Shown here piece after piece: positions 12,956 to 28,124 of a DNA stretch of 64,000 nt. Within the stretch, counting starts at the first letter, position 1; each line of letters opens with the position of its first letter. The notes under the pieces are model-generated. The model made no database searches. It was not told the DNA's origin and saw only the letters and a list, made by a program, of their open reading frames with translations. This DNA comes from Camarhynchus parvulus (lineage: Eukaryota > Chordata > Aves > Passeriformes > Thraupidae). Location: positions 21,786,501 to 21,850,500 of the forward strand of contig NC_044572.1 of the NCBI RefSeq assembly GCF_901933205.1, in the 5' to 3' direction. A program made the position numbers and the translations under genes.

Positions 12956-15880
12956 TCAGGGCTGCATCCAATGGAGCTGTTTTCTCTGGCTATTCTGATT
13001 AGTGCTGCCTCCAGCAATGGCAGAGCCAAGGCTGGCCAGCAGCACAGGCAGGTGCTGCTCCAGCCTTCCCACCCTCCACAGGTGTCCAGCCACTGACCCA
13101 GACCTATGCAGGAGTCCCACAGCAATGAAGTGTGCTTCCTCATTTCCTTATTTTAATTCCTTCCCCTTAAAGATTTTAATCCTGTGGTGGCATCTGTGGC
13201 TCAGCAAATGGCTGTTTCTTTTTTAATGTAGAATATTTCTTCTTAAATGTAGTCACACAACCATTTACACTCTCCTCTTGTGTTGTAACTATGTCATTAA
13301 GCAGCAGAGCTCATCAGGACGTGGCACACGTTTCTGAAAGCCTCTTTGAATCCCTTTTGCTCACGTGTATCTGTCTTAGAGCACCTGAGCCAGGCCATGT
13401 TTGTTCATGAGTGAAGCAGCTGAGACCTGATGTCATGATGGCCCGAAGCAGGCTGTGGTTGTGGGCTGGGTTTAGAAGGAGCGTGCTGCTGGATGGGTAG
13501 TTGGAAAAACTGTAGTTTTTGTGCTTGTCTGGAGGCTGGATGGGCTCTGACGTGGGGGGATCACCCCAGGTTCACTTAGTGGAAACCACGATGGGCAAGA
13601 AAGACGATGCTGCAGCATCACCCTTTGTATAAAGGCTGTGGTGTCTCCATCATGGAGACAAGCAGAGAGTGTTTCTTGAGTGTGAGTTTGAAATGTGGTC
13701 ACTTCTGAGGTGCGGTGTGGACACTGAGGAGTTCCTTGGCCTTCAGAAAGCTCCCTGAAGCATCTGACCACCTGTGTGTGACTTGGCTTCTCATGTTATA
13801 ACAAGAAGAGCTCTCCCTGGTCATGTTCTTTTCTTGGTGAGAGTGAACACATTGGTAGCCTGGAATCTTGAGGTTTGTGGTGATGGGGAAGTGCTCTGAA
13901 GGGTTACAAGCATAAATAAGGATTTCAGCCTTATATTCAGTGTTTCAGGACTGCCCTGTCCTTCCTGGTGACAGTCAGTCACTAGGATGGAGCAAAACCA
14001 TCAGCTGCTTTCTCTTCCTACAACACAAATTTAATTACTTTGGTCCATGTTTTAGTGGAAGTTTAATCTATACAGAAGTAGTAGGCTGGGTGATCAGAAA
14101 CTCTGCCACTTCAGGAAGCTCACACGTCATCTGTTCCAACTGAGCACTTGCCCATGTCCTGAAGGAGCAGGACACTATAAATTGATGGTTGTCATGATCA
14201 ACTATTTTCAGAAGGCTGAAAGATTACATATGAGGCAATTTTTAAAAACTCTTCAATAATTCTATTCTCTATGTGGAAAATAACACCCTTTTCTCTTAGT
14301 TTATTAAAAGGTAGGCAAAACCAAAAAAGCTTATTCAGAAAATATTGATAGATTTTTTTGTATATGCCAATCTCAGTTTAAATTATTTCTGGTTAGTGAT
14401 ACTGCAGCGTTCCTGGCACCCCAGAAATTGGATTGTTTTGCTTTACCACAGAATGTGTTTTGCAGCTACTGCTGAGAAGGATACAGACATTCCTCATGCC
14501 TTGTGGGGAATGTTTATTAGAAATGCCTTTTAACTAGGATTTTGCAAACCTTACGGGATCAGATTGTAAACTTCATCAAAAAATTCTGAAAAGAGAAGCA
14601 AAATAAAAGTCATCTTGACAGACAAGTGTCAGTTTTTTCATGAGACAAACTGCTGAAACTTTGCCTGTAATTTCTCTTGGCAAATGGTCTCCAACACTAA
14701 TATCAATGTGTCATGTAAGCTGTAAATGAAAAACATATTCCTAAATTTCCTCTAAATTGTAAACATTTGGCTCTGTGGAATTCAAATGGATTAATTTCCG
14801 CAAGTGGTTTAAAAAATGCAGTTGCACTGTTTGTAACTTCTGTGGTTTTTGGTGAGTTGTTCTCCTGCGCTGCCCCTGTGAGTCTCGCACTTCTCCTGGT
14901 CACCCGCAGGAGGGGAGTGAGAGAATCCTTCTGCCTTTGCTCCTCTAAAGTGCTCTGAGCTGTCTGGTCTCTGTCATTCTTGTAGTGATGCCTGGTAGCT
15001 GTTTGGGTAACTGTGTGTGGTGAGTGGTGGTCAGATCAAACCTGAGGAGGATCAGCTCTTCCTCTGAGCCCTTATGGTCCAACTCAGTCCTTTATTAGTT
15101 ACTTAAGTGAATGTCATGGCTGCACAGAGTCCTGGTTTTTCACACTAGTGGCTGCAATTTACTGGGGTCAAAGGAATTCAAGCTATGTTCACTTTTCTTG
15201 TTCATGCTGTGTTTAGGCTATGGCGCCCTACTTGGATATGATTACATTTTAGTAATTGATTCTTACTTAAAATAATGTCCTTTTCACCATATGAGAGTGC
15301 TCTGAAACTTTATTATTTATTATCAATTTATGTGTAGAACAATATAGACTGGGCTCAGGTCTTCTGAATGAAGTTCTGAATCATATTCTGCACTATCTTT
15401 GAATTACTTGCTAAGTAATGTTTATCATGCGCTCTGTGATCAGGACCCCAGCTGACCCAACAGGATTGTTCTTTCTCAGCCCTCTTTTGAAGCCATCCCC
15501 CATCCCACTCTGTGATGGAAAATCTACTATGGTCATAAGTGTAAAGTTATGCAGGCTTGAGAAGCACTTTCTTGCTGATACTGTTGCTTAATTTCACATG
15601 TTGATTTTGTTGTCTGGGAGAAAATTATTCTGTTTGTTGCTAACACAAATTTTGTACAAACTGTTTTGAATGACTTATGGGTTTTTTATGCTTAATGAAA
15701 AATATTGATTCTGCAGAGATTTCTGACAACTGATTCTGTTTGGGCTGAAAGACAGAGAAGGATAAGAAAAAAATTCAGGATTTTACTAGTGTATCACTAA
15801 ACATCCTGAGACTGGGGAAGTTGCTTGGGGTTATGCAGTTAGACCTGTTTGTAGCATCATCATTCAGGGCTCCTGCCTTT

Positions 15881-15910
15881 TGTGTTTGTTTGCTTGTTTG
15901 CTTGTTTGTT
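15881..15910. repeat. Interrupted (TTTG)n / (TTGC) simple repeat
   Basis: A run of TGTTTGTTTGCTTG-type units gives about seven tetranucleotides with G/C interruptions, leading into a T-rich stretch. Confidence 0.75.
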
Positions 15911-18900
15911 TTTAATTTTTGTGTTTAAGTGTGAGACTTAAGAATTTGTAAAAATATAAGTTGTATTGATTGCTAATTAACCTAATTGATAAACATTTGA
16001 ACCATAGTTTCAGGCTGAAAAAGCTCTGTAGCATGGAGTTCTCCTCCTACCTCGATGTGTGTAGTGTATCAGTTCTTTTTGTTATATTCACAGTTTGACC
16101 TCCTGGAGCTCTGAAAAAATGGCACCTTTTAAGACCTTTAATAATTTCTTTGCCTTTTTGATGACCTCCTCAGTGTATCAGTATCCTTTGCTGAATTATG
16201 CATTCACTGCTACCTTTTGTCTGTGCCATGTATAAAGGTAGCAGAGCTTTCTCATTTCTTATTGAAAGCCTTCTTTCCATTGTTCCCCAAATTTGCCCAG
16301 GACTTAATTTTTTTATTTTTTTAAATTTCCTTTTTCTCACTGTAGAGTTGACTATTTAGTAAATATGAACAATGTTCTTTAGTCTTATTGTATAATCACT
16401 ATTAATTTTGAATTTGTAATTCCATGCAAAAATATCCCTGGCTAAGTTGGGCAAGAAGAATTTTCAGTAAACCCATGTCAATTATCTAGAAGTTTATTAT
16501 CTTCCTTCAGTTTGTTTTTACACAGTTCTATTATGCTTAAAACATCTCTTGAAAGGATAAATTGCTTTTGATAACTTAATTACATTTTTATATTATAATT
16601 TAGTTTTAGGTTAACAAATTTCTGTTTCTCATTATTTTTGTATTATTGTCAATAGATTTATTGATTTAGTACAAGCTGCTGGTAAACACCGTTGAAACCA
16701 GTACAGGTTTGCTGCTGACTTCAGTTGGATATGAAAAGTTAAAGTGATGTCTGTGAAATTCCAGTGAGTGCTTTATTGGCATCTTGGTTAAAGTGAGAAC
16801 AAAAGGTAATTTGTTTACTTTACCTGTTATTTCCAAGTGTGTCACTGTGCATCCCTTCATAAGATACTTCCCTAACCCATTAAAAAATTATGAAAGGCCA
16901 TTCCTTTGTTTTCCCCTCAATGGATGTGATAAAGAGTATTTTACTGTGTTTAGGCAATTGCATTTACTGGAAGAAATGTTTGTTGGTTTAGAGTGATTAA
17001 AATATATGGAATTATCAGCATTAAGTAAATTGCCTTTCCACAGTCTGAATTTTTCTGACACAAAAATAATTATAGATAATGTATTAGTGTGTATTTGTGA
17101 ATGTGTGTTTGTGTAGGGCAAAAAGAGATTAATTATCCTGAAGAGATATTATCATTCTATTAGCATAATGTTTTTTGTTCTTGATGATATACCTTAGATT
17201 ACCAGGTCATTTAGGAGAAATATATATCACACACACATATACAGAAATATCTCATACCTACAGATCAGTCATATATCAGTGCTACATTTAGTGTGTTTTA
17301 AGTAAAATGGCTCAAACTAGGGAAAGAATTAAATAATGTTTCAGCACCTATGAATTTATCTTCTAAGTGTCAAGTATCTCCAAGTGACTGTAACTGTAAC
17401 AGTCAAATATCCTTTAGACATTGTGAGAGATTTTACAAGGAAAATGGTGTTTTTTTATTTAGCCTGTAAAAAGGGCTATGATAGTTAAAGTGTAATTTCT
17501 GGATTTGCTGTTCCTCTGAAATGGAATTATGTCTTTATATGCTAATATCAGTTTAAGCACCAGAGTTTTTACTTGAATGTTTGATTTGTATTTAGATTAC
17601 TGCCAAATCCATAAATACTACAAAACAAACCCTTGACCTTTCCAACTGGTTCTTTATTTGGTTATGGTTTAACAGCTAGAATACAATTCATGTTTACAAA
17701 AGCAAGTGGCAGCCATAGCCAAGTTGGTCTAATAAGAGCAATTATTTTTTCTTGCTTCCTGCCACTTAGATTCTCAGACCACCATGGCTACACCACTACT
17801 ATGGCCCTGTGAATTGGTACTTATAAATAGAAGGCAGAGTAAAACACAGGAGGAGGGTAGTAAAGAGGAAAATGCATGAAGTGGAATGTGAATAGCAGGT
17901 ATTTTCTCTACTATCATTTATAGGGCATCTCTACCCTGAGTCAGCAGCCTTCCTGCTGATAGAGTTTCCTTCATATGCCTCTTCTGGTGTTGTCCAGCCA
18001 CTCTGCCCTGTTTTTTACTTTCTCCTTGAGAACTCCTTTGGCATCATGACCTTCTGTAAAAATAACACTTACAGAAGCAGAGGAAGTGCTGAAGGACTTT
18101 TAGCTTGGGGCTTAAATACTCTCCTCAGCTAAGCAGTGAAATGAATTGAAATTTACTTTTCTAGACAAGGAGTCAAGGGATGCATGGAGCTAGGAATGAA
18201 GATATGAAGAATGAAAATAGTCAAAATGATTACTCTTTCTGCTAGGGAATTGGAGGACCTAGTGCATGTCTGGAAAAATCATCAACATATAAACTCTTGG
18301 TCTTTAGTTCTGTAAGATTATATGAGGAATAGGTTATTCAGCCATTTTCTATTCAGGATAGTGGTTCTTCTTAAATGTGTTTTTAATCCAGAAACTGAAT
18401 CAACAGGTGTTATTAAAGCAATGTATTGTTAGCATATGGAATATCTTAGCTAGCAAATAACAGTGCTCAGCTTGCACACACAAACTCTGCCGTACCTAAA
18501 CATTGGACTTGTTTGCTTTCTTTGCAATATCTGATGAAAGGTGTATCTTTGAAGCCCATAGCTATTTCTTTCTGTGGTTGTGTGAAATTTGTGAAGCATT
18601 TTTTAATGTGTTTTGCTTGTAAGATGCAAGATGGGTGTGCCTATGTTTCCTCACTCGGTGGCTGGAACAGGCTTCTTCAGCCAGACAATCTGTATGGCGT
18701 GGTCTTTAATGTAATTGTTTGTCCCAGCATTTGGCTGGGACCTGCTAGTGGGTAAAACTGCATTTGCAGACAATTGTGCCACCTTAGTGCAGAAAGAGTT
18801 TCCTTGAAGAAAGCCACAAACAAATCAAATTCTGCACTTTGGTTTGAAAGGCTTCGCACACAGTGCTGCAGTTTTCTCCCTGGCTGTATTAGCATGAGAA

Positions 18901-21900
18901 GCAGCAGGTAATAACCCCAGCGTAATAATCCCTCTATGTGAGTAGACTTCTTTCCTCTTCCAAAACATGCACAAAAATCAGGTTTTCAAACCCCAAAGCA
19001 CCAATTATCAAATGCAAATCTGGCAGGAAATACTGATCCTGCTCATTGCCTTGTTTCCCAGGGGTGCTGTGGCCAAGGAAGCCAGAAGCTCCCCTCACCC
19101 ACTGGGGCTGTGTCCTGTCCCACTGGTGCTGCCGCTCCCAGCAGCTCGCTGGGCTGAGGCAGGGACAGGGCCTTTTGTCACAGGGTTTTCACCTGGAGGA
19201 TGCACTGGAATTGTAGACTGGCTTGTGGTAGACAAATACTCTATTGGTAAACCTCTTATTCATTCAGGATGACCAAAAGCTGCTCTGTTTATGTACTGTA
19301 GATAAGGGTTTGCTCGATCACTTAATACTCTCACAATTCAAACCCCTGGAATCTTGATACTTTGCAGGCCTTTGAATTTAACAGTTGGTGATTCATTGTT
19401 ATTGTGATTCTTCCATAAGGGCCCATCTATTTCTCTGTTTTTTCAATTATATTAAACTCAAATTTCCCTTTTAAATAATTTTCTGATTTGAACAGAATTC
19501 ACTATGTCTCTAAAGTTCTTCAAATATCTAATTGCTTACTATTTGGTTTTAGTTCTTTATTGCCCAAGTTGTACGATGAAATAAAGCAATAGATGAATAA
19601 AGCATTGAGAGATACCTTACTTGTACACCTTATCAAAAGAACTGCATTTTAGCTTTTCTCTTTCTTTTCAAGTGTTTTAATGAAGGATTATGGAATCTGC
19701 TTGTATTACTATGAAATAAAAATGGATTTGTGTAAGCCAAAAACAATCCCTTTATCAATTGACTGAAGTACTGGTTATATAATAATAACTCTATTTCTTT
19801 AAAAAAATAAATGACAAAACAATGTGAAAAGAGTATTTATCTTTTGTCCTTTTCTGTTCCGTTTACTTTATTTCTAGCATCCCAAAGGAAATAAAATGCT
19901 GTCATCCAGTGTGATATACAGTGAGATGATGAAGAAGAATCATCTTGTATTTTTATTAAAGATGACCTACAAAGACATATTTCTTCTAAATTGGGCTTCT
20001 GCCCTTTTTTGAGATGTAAAAGGTCATTTGAAAAGAAAAATCTTTTTTTTTTCTCTTGATCTTCACTTCTTTCTCGAAAGAAACAGACCCATGTAAAATC
20101 TAGCTTTTATAATAGCTAAATTTATTTTTACCCACTGTTGTTTACCTCATATCAAATCTCCTTGTTCTTGCTGAAGAATCTATTGGGGAGGGTATAAAAA
20201 TACAGGAAGAATTGCAAACGTGCGGGCTGTGCCCATTTCCCAAAGTAAAACCCCTCCTGATGACGTACTGAAGGTTGGCCTAAATATCAGAGATATGAAA
20301 TTTGCTTCAAAAGAACAACATTAAAGCATTCATGTCCAAAGGGCATGACAGATTTTTGGCTCTTGGTTGACTGTTATCAGATATACCATAGTGAGAATTC
20401 TGAGACTAAATCATGGTAGAGATAACTAAATACCTCATCTTAAAGGTTATTTCTCTACAAAGCAGTTTAGTTAGAGCAAAACTGTGCTCTGTCTGAATGT
20501 AAATGTGATAATTCCATGTGGCAGCCATTCAGCCTTCCTTTCACAGGGACAGCCTTGGTGGCGACAGTAAAATTACAATTGCCTCACTGCTTATTATTGC
20601 TCTTGTAATGAATCATGCTTTCCATTTGGCCTGTCAAATTTAGATAGTATTCAATGCAGTTTTGATGAGGAAAAGGAGAAGAAATGAGCTTAATGTAAGA
20701 TTTCTATATTAGAATGATGCATGTTTTCAGAGCAAAGAAGTAAGGAAATTCTGATGTAGCTCTGCTTCCTAAAGGGACAGCTATTTCTACATATCATTGA
20801 AGGGACAAAAAGCTTTTTGTTCTGTAGCCATATGTTTTATCATCACCTCTGTTTTTGCTTAATTATAAAAGCAGGAGAATTCTCCCAATGACTTGAAAGA
20901 CAGTAATCCATCCAAAGGCATCAGATTGTCAATGGATTTCTGCCTATGTCAGGTGGCCAATTTGATTACAGAGGAAACTTCCTAGAAATTAACCGAGGAA
21001 TAAATTTTGTATATTGTACTTCAGTCCAGAAAGCTGCTCATCAGTAAGTGGCAATAACGAAATGTGAAACCATAGAGAAACAGCGAGATCAAGCTGAATA
21101 TGATACTGTAACGAAGCTGCCAAGTCCAGCTAAAGAGATTAATATAAATACATTTCCAGTGTTAATGAAAAATGATGGCTGGAACTTTTAATTTATATGT
21201 GCATAGCCTTTGCTTTGGTACAGAGTTAGATGGTTCCTTTTGTCTTTTTCTTTTTGGAAGAGTAGTTAAATCTTGCATTACAATGTATTTTCTGAGCTTG
21301 CTTGCTGATCTTTAGCCTCTACTTATCCATAATCATTCTTTGATCTTCATTTCTTTTTTACTATAAGAGGATGTATTTCTCTTTGGTGGTTTGCCAGAAC
21401 ATCACTGCTAATGGATTTCTGGTGTGCTAGAATTTTTGCAATAGCCAGATAGAATTATATTCCAGTGGCCTGTAAATATATAATGTACAGCCACTTGAAT
21501 TAGGCAGCTATGCTGTAAGCATAATTTGCTTTCCCCTCTGCCTGTCTCTTAGCTAGATTACAGGAATTCAAGAGATGCAATTCATCACTTATGGAATGTG
21601 TTTGTTTTCCACATTTTGTGGTATGAGTGATACAATTTTGCAGCTGGGAATCTCGAAGACTAGGAGTTGACACTTCTGAATTTCTGCCTTTCCCCTGGGG
21701 ACCAGGTTCTTGAATGTGTTTTTAGAGCTTTTGAGCTGTGAAGATCACCTGAGTTCACCTCAGTCCTCGTCCTGCTTGGTCTGGACAGCAGAAATGCAGC
21801 ATTTTAGGTCCAAGCATACAGGTTTCCTGTCTGCTGCCAGTTCTGCCCTTTAATCCAGATTTCACTGACATCCTGTTGCGTTTCTTCCCAAATGGCCTGT

Positions 21901-22213
21901 TAAATTTAATTTTTTTTTTTGCAAACTTACTCTTATTCCTGGATGAACTCATTGAAATGTAGTAATAAGTGTTAGACAGTAAATGTTTGAAAAGTTTCTT
22001 TTCTTTTCCTCCTTCTGTAAAATCTTATGTAAATATTCACTTAAACATGGTTTTCATATAAGTACTAACAAGGGAGAAAACTTCACTGGATGTCCCCTTA
22101 ACCTGCTGTCTAAGTTAAATTTCAGGGATACAGAGCACTTGCTGCTTCTGTTGACTTTTTGGACTTTGTACAGAAAATTATCTTCAATCAAAGAGAAAAA
22201 GCAAAATTTAGTG

Positions 22214-22260
22214 TATATCTATCTGCCTGTCTATCTATCTATCTATCTGTCTGTCTATCA
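22214..22260. repeat. (TCTA)n / (TCTG)n microsatellite
   Basis: Interspersed CTAT, CTGC and CTGT units flank a core of about five perfect TCTA units. It is compound and partly decayed. An open frame read through it (21983-22414) gives a Tyr/Leu/Ser-rich stretch that is a repeat artefact. Confidence 0.85.
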
Positions 22261-25200
22261 ATATATATCTTGGAATTGTTGTTATAGCCTTCATGTTGGG
22301 CATGGTGTAATGCCCACGGATTACACCTGTACAGTTCCACTATTAGCTAATGGTATAATTCAGTTGGAATGGGTAGAAGCTGTCAGAAAGTCCAAAGAAG
22401 CATCTATTATTTGACAGTTCTTCACAAAGAGCACAGTGAATTGTATCTGTAGTAACTTCCTCTGTGCTTTTTTAAAATAAATCTGTGTACGCACACATAT
22501 ACAGGTACATATACACACACATAAACACAGAGGGGTATTTCTGCCCTCCCTCCCTCTCCCCACAGATAGGAATGCATTTCAGACTTTAAGTAATTCATGC
22601 ATGGCTCCTGTTCCTAATAGCAGCATAGAAAGGCTGATACTTACAATAGAATTGTCTAGACATTGTCTGGGTGTGCAGACAGTAGAGCAAGGTAGGTAAT
22701 GCAAATTCTGGACTTGGCTTCTCATATAGGAGATGAACTTAAGCACCTACTTCCTAGTGGGATTCTTTCAAATTTTCTGCTTTCCATTTCTGTCCCACTC
22801 CCCACCAGATTGAACAAGAGGCACTTTGGAGGAGTAAGATCTTTACAACTTTTGTTGCATCTGCAGATAATTTCTAAAGGGAATTTTAAAAATTAAATAG
22901 TCTGCTTTTATTTAGGTTTCAGTTTTTGCACCTTGATAATCATGCAGACAATTCCTGAGAGCAACTCTACTTTTTCACTAAATGAACATGAAAAAACAAG
23001 GTTATTATTGCTTGGTCCTTGCAAAGCCTGTCACAAGAAAGGGCTTGCCCTTGCCTTTAAGTACAATAGTTCAGCACAATATGATTGAAATTTATTTTTA
23101 ATTCTTTCTGCACCTCTTTCTGTTGTGGAGAAATTAGAGCAGCAACATGCTGATGCTTTACTGTGCCAGCAAGAATAAGCTGAAATTCAACAAGGAAAAG
23201 ATGTGGACATTTTCAATATTTTTGTTATATGGAAAGCAGCATTAAACTGCTTTCAGAATTGTTTGCAGGTGAGTGTAAATCACTGAGGACATAATCCCTT
23301 CACCCCATGTTGCTGATAGCATAAGCTCCTTCCTACACACACAGGGAGAAGGAAGACCACCATGGTGCTGTCTAATTGACAGTGAAGGTCTTAGGGGAAT
23401 GGCTGGGGAATGAAAAAATCATGAATTGTTCTCTGTACTGCTGGCCCACTACTCCTTCAATATTTCTAATCTGTGTGCTATTCAAACAAAAATACACCAA
23501 AAGATGTTTTAATACTCTTGTTTCAGCTGTGTCACCCAGCAGAAAAAGAGAATGCCAGTGGAATTGCACAAGGGTTATGGCAAACTGTCATGCTCCTGCT
23601 CTTGAGCAACTGCTGAATTTCATTTTTGCTTTATCCAAATCTAGTTGCTGGTTTTCAGTTATGCATTTCATATTATCTCTATTCAGACTTGTGTATAACA
23701 TAAAATAATGTTATATGTCAAATTTTGCCCTTGGGTGAACATTAATAGTTCTGGTTGACTTCAGCAGGTGCTGCAAGCAAACATCCTAATAAAAGAACTT
23801 TGCTTTAAACCTAAATCATCTTTTGATGCATTGCATATTCCAGGAATGTGCATCTCCCTGCTTTCAAAGTACAGAAGTTACAGGAATTATTAACAAGTCT
23901 CTTTCACTTGACCTTGGAAAGCCAAGCAGGAGGAGCTAAATACTGTGTGGGAATAAGAGGTTAATGTTTAAGCACCTTTTTGAGATCCCAGGCCCTGAAA
24001 TCCACTGCCATCTTACCAAAGCATTTAGGATTTTGTATTTCTATGTGGACAATTAACACCCTAACCAGAGCACAGTGGTCTTAAACGCCAGCTGTCTGTA
24101 GAAACTGCTGTAGATATGCTTACTGGGACACTCTAAGTGCTTGAATAGTTTTTAAGCTGTATTTTTATTGTTATTGTACTGTAACTGCAGTCAAGTTTTC
24201 CCTGGGGTATCTGAATGTGGCTGACAACCTCTGCTGTGGCTTATTGTTGTTGCTGAAGGGAAGAGGCAGAAGACCATTCTGTGGGAGGCACCTCGCCACT
24301 GTCCACAGTGAAGTTGGCAGAGGAACCTTTAGAAATCAAGAATCCTTTCCCCTCCACTTAGACCATATGGCAACCAAAATCTTCCAGTTCATTACAAGGG
24401 AGCTGTAAGATAAAGGAATTTAAATTGCCAGTGAAAGACTAAGCCAGAGCTAGGGATAATCAATGTACAGAGAAACCACCTGGAGAAGTTAAAAGGCTGA
24501 AGCTGTGTTGGGTATTTTGCAGGAGATTCTGATGGCATTTTTATGCTGTTTTAAATGGGTAAAATGGGATTGCCTGCTTGCTTGTAAACTGGGGACACAG
24601 CTGTCAATAAACTGAAGCTGGAGTAGGAAACGTTTCTGTGTTTCTACAAATTTCTTCATTAATGAGAAGGAGAATTCCCAGTGCCTGATGTGGAACTTGG
24701 ACCAAGTTTGTCATCCTGACTGGGGGACTGAAGTTGTTGGCTGCAGAATTTGCCTTTTGGGCACCAAGGCTTTTAAGCATGTATAGAAATCAAAAGCTGT
24801 TCAACTATCCAGTCTTTAGAGTGTCTACCTGGGATGTGAGAAACCTGATTTGAGACTTTTTTTCAGCAAATCCGCCCAAGTAGGGATTTTTAAATCAGGA
24901 CTGCTAGCTGTCTTGTTTCCTTAGGTGTCTGTTACTGTGTGAGAATTGACACTGGACAGATGCTGAACTAAGATAGAGAAATGCTTCAGGAATCTTTGGT
25001 AGCTGTTTAATGATTAAGCTGATGTTAGCATCAGTCTGAAGAACAACAAGAATTTGCTGCTTTAGTGACTAACAGATGGTGTGAACAGATAAACTCCTGT
25101 TTATGTTTATGTTTTTCTTGCTTTGCTTTTCCTTACTGATACAACACCTATGCCTTGAAATAATTGCTTTTATTCAAACTATGACCCTGTTTAGTAACTT

Positions 25201-28058
25201 GCAAATAAATTGTCATATTCCCAGTTTGTATAATAAATGAGTAATGAGATTATGTTAATATAATTCCCGAGCTGGCTTTAGTGGTGTGCATGAAGTTCAA
25301 GATTGAGTAGTCCTGTCTAGTCCCCTTTGTATAAAGGTAGTTTTCTACCTTAGAACAAACTTAATGTCTTTGGGATTATTGGAGTTTTTAACTGCAATGC
25401 ATTTTATAAAATAAGTTTTTTCCCAATTAATTTTTTAAATTAAAAAAGAGATGTTAAACACAAAATACAGATATGAAAAACAGCATTAAAATAATACCAA
25501 CACCCCCAAAGTCTCAAGCTGAATGTCTGATAAGAAATTGGGAGAGGTGTAAAAATGTTTGGAAAATGTCATCATGTGCCAAAATATCACAATTTTTTGA
25601 TCTCTTTCAGCATCAGTGCACCTGTGCTACAGAGAAGGCAGCTGGTGCTGCCTTGTTGATACTGTCATCTGCCTTCTCACTCTGGTATTGCTAGATCTCA
25701 AAAAGTTTAGAAAATGGCTGATTGCTTTTTCTGTCCTTGTAGTAACTTGCAAGGTGCAAACATTAAGTTGTCAGCACTATTGCATTTTCCATTGCATCCT
25801 TTCTATACCTGTGTTGTTGCTCCCATTGATTGAATTAGTAATTTGGTATGATTTTATTTTTTATTTAGAGAGAGACAATGCATACATATTGCTCTCCTGG
25901 TGCCACACTGAGTCTGTCTGGTTTTTGTTAACTCAGGCACTGTTTTCTGCTTGTCAATAGTCAACACTTTGCAACACTTTGAACTGTACAGCTGGAAAAG
26001 CATTAATTTTCAGTGTCACACTGGTGCATTCTTTGCGATAAATTTTTCTTCTACTCCATGATACTGAATGTGAAGGGTCTGTGGAGTTAGACACTTTGCA
26101 GCTGTCGTGAGAATACTTGATGCAGGAAAGTACACCCTTTATCAAGTGCCTCTTTGAACTCTTCCAGTGTGAGTGCTGCAGTTACTTGGCTTGACATCAA
26201 GAGCAGCATGACATTGCTCTCGCAGTCCCACAAGTGACTTTTTACAGCAGTCCCTCTCCTCCTCCTTCTCTTGGGACTTTGCCTGACTCTCTTCTTAGCT
26301 TGCATGCTGGATTGTCTCTTCTCACATATGGTTATTTTTGCTAAGGACATCAGGTCCAGGACATTTATGTCCCTTAACTTTATTCCACATTAATTTCAAA
26401 TTGCATTTGTACTTGGAAAGAATGAACTGTCTCCATGCTGGAGACAAAGGATCCAAGTAATCAAAGGGAGTTTTTCATCTTGCCCTCAATGTTTGCTTAA
26501 AGTTTTAATATTATTCTCTTAATTTTTAAATTTTCAGGTACCGTGTGGTATCTACTGAACTATGGGGCTCCTGTGCTCTGTATGGATGTTAGTCCTGTTC
26601 CAATGCTGCCAAAATACTGCAGAGCATATTTCTGGGTCCAAAAAGAGGAGATTTCAAGGTGACAATACAGGCATATTTATACACAAACATTGTTTTTTCT
26701 GTTCTGTTTTCTCCTTAGCTACTGTTATGTTTAGAAGCCTCACGGTGTTTTCACTGTGTGCTCAGTACTTCTTCTATCCCTCATAATTTAGGGGCTTGCC
26801 TCTATAATAAGGGGTGACTTATAAAATAAATCACCTATTATTTCAAGGCAACAGTCTCCATGCTTGCAAACTTGTGTAAGGAAAGGACTCTTTAAGACTC
26901 TCCTCAGTGCATAAATATCAAGTCATTTTCTTAGCAGGAGCCCCAGTGCTCTAATCCTCACCACCTCTCTGGAATTGTCCCAAGATATGTGTCAGGAGCT
27001 TGATAGTGATGGTGGGGTATTTTTCCTCAGAAGTCTTGGGTTTATTTGGGGTTATTTTTGTATGGTTTTAAACTGTTAGAACACTCTTGTTATCCATGGA
27101 CTTTTTAATACAGTGATAGCTTTGTTTTCTTCTACCTTTGTCACGTAAGTTATTGCCTATACAGGTTTCCAACTATTACTTATACTTAGCAGAAGGAATA
27201 CCTATCACATAATGAAATTTGAAATATATGGACAACCTGCTATGTTGTAAACAAGGGAGCCCATCCTGCCTGCCCCCCTCTCTCCTTTTCTTCTTTTTCT
27301 CCTTTCTTTGGGAGTAAGCATTCACAAACACCATTTAATGTAGTGTATAAGATCAGTATGCAGCTAAACTCCAGAGAAATGTTTTGGACTAAAATCAACA
27401 TATGTATGTTTCTCTTGCAGTGTGGAACTGTCTTCTAGTTCTGATGTGTACATAGTTTTGATGAGGATTGCTCTTTTCCTGTTGTGGAGCTCAGTGCTGC
27501 TACTTTTATAAACTGAAGATTATTAAGTACTTCCAGGCCTGAATTATTCTGGGTTTCAATTTACAAGTGAAATAGATAGTCAGGATCATTGTTGATTTTA
27601 GATTGGTCTCAGATACTTCCAATTGCTTCTTGATGCCCCAGAATGTTCATATTCTGGTCCCACTTATGTTTTTGTCTCGAGGAAGGATTGGTGCTTGCCC
27701 CAGGTGGCTGATGCATAGTGTATGCAAGAGCTTCTGTGTTTGAGCTGCCTTGGTAGCCCACCCATCCTGTGTGTCTAGTGGTTGCGTGCAGTTGCAGGGA
27801 GAGCAAGAGTGATCCAGTAGCCAGAAACACCCCTGTGGGTGGGCAGTCCCCAGATCTACCGTTGCTTCACCCACAATCTTGGGAAATCACTCCATGTAAC
27901 TGGGTCCATGCCTGTCCAGCAGGGTAGTAGACAATCTGTAACTTGAGAGGGTGTTGTGGACATTACCATGTTAAAGAATGTGAGCTGCTCACCTAATAGG
28001 TGGGCTCAAAACATGGGAGTTGAATACAGAACTTCCAAATACAAAGGCTTTAAGTGAA

Positions 28059-28060
<2 letters not shown>

Positions 28061-28124
<64 letters not shown>

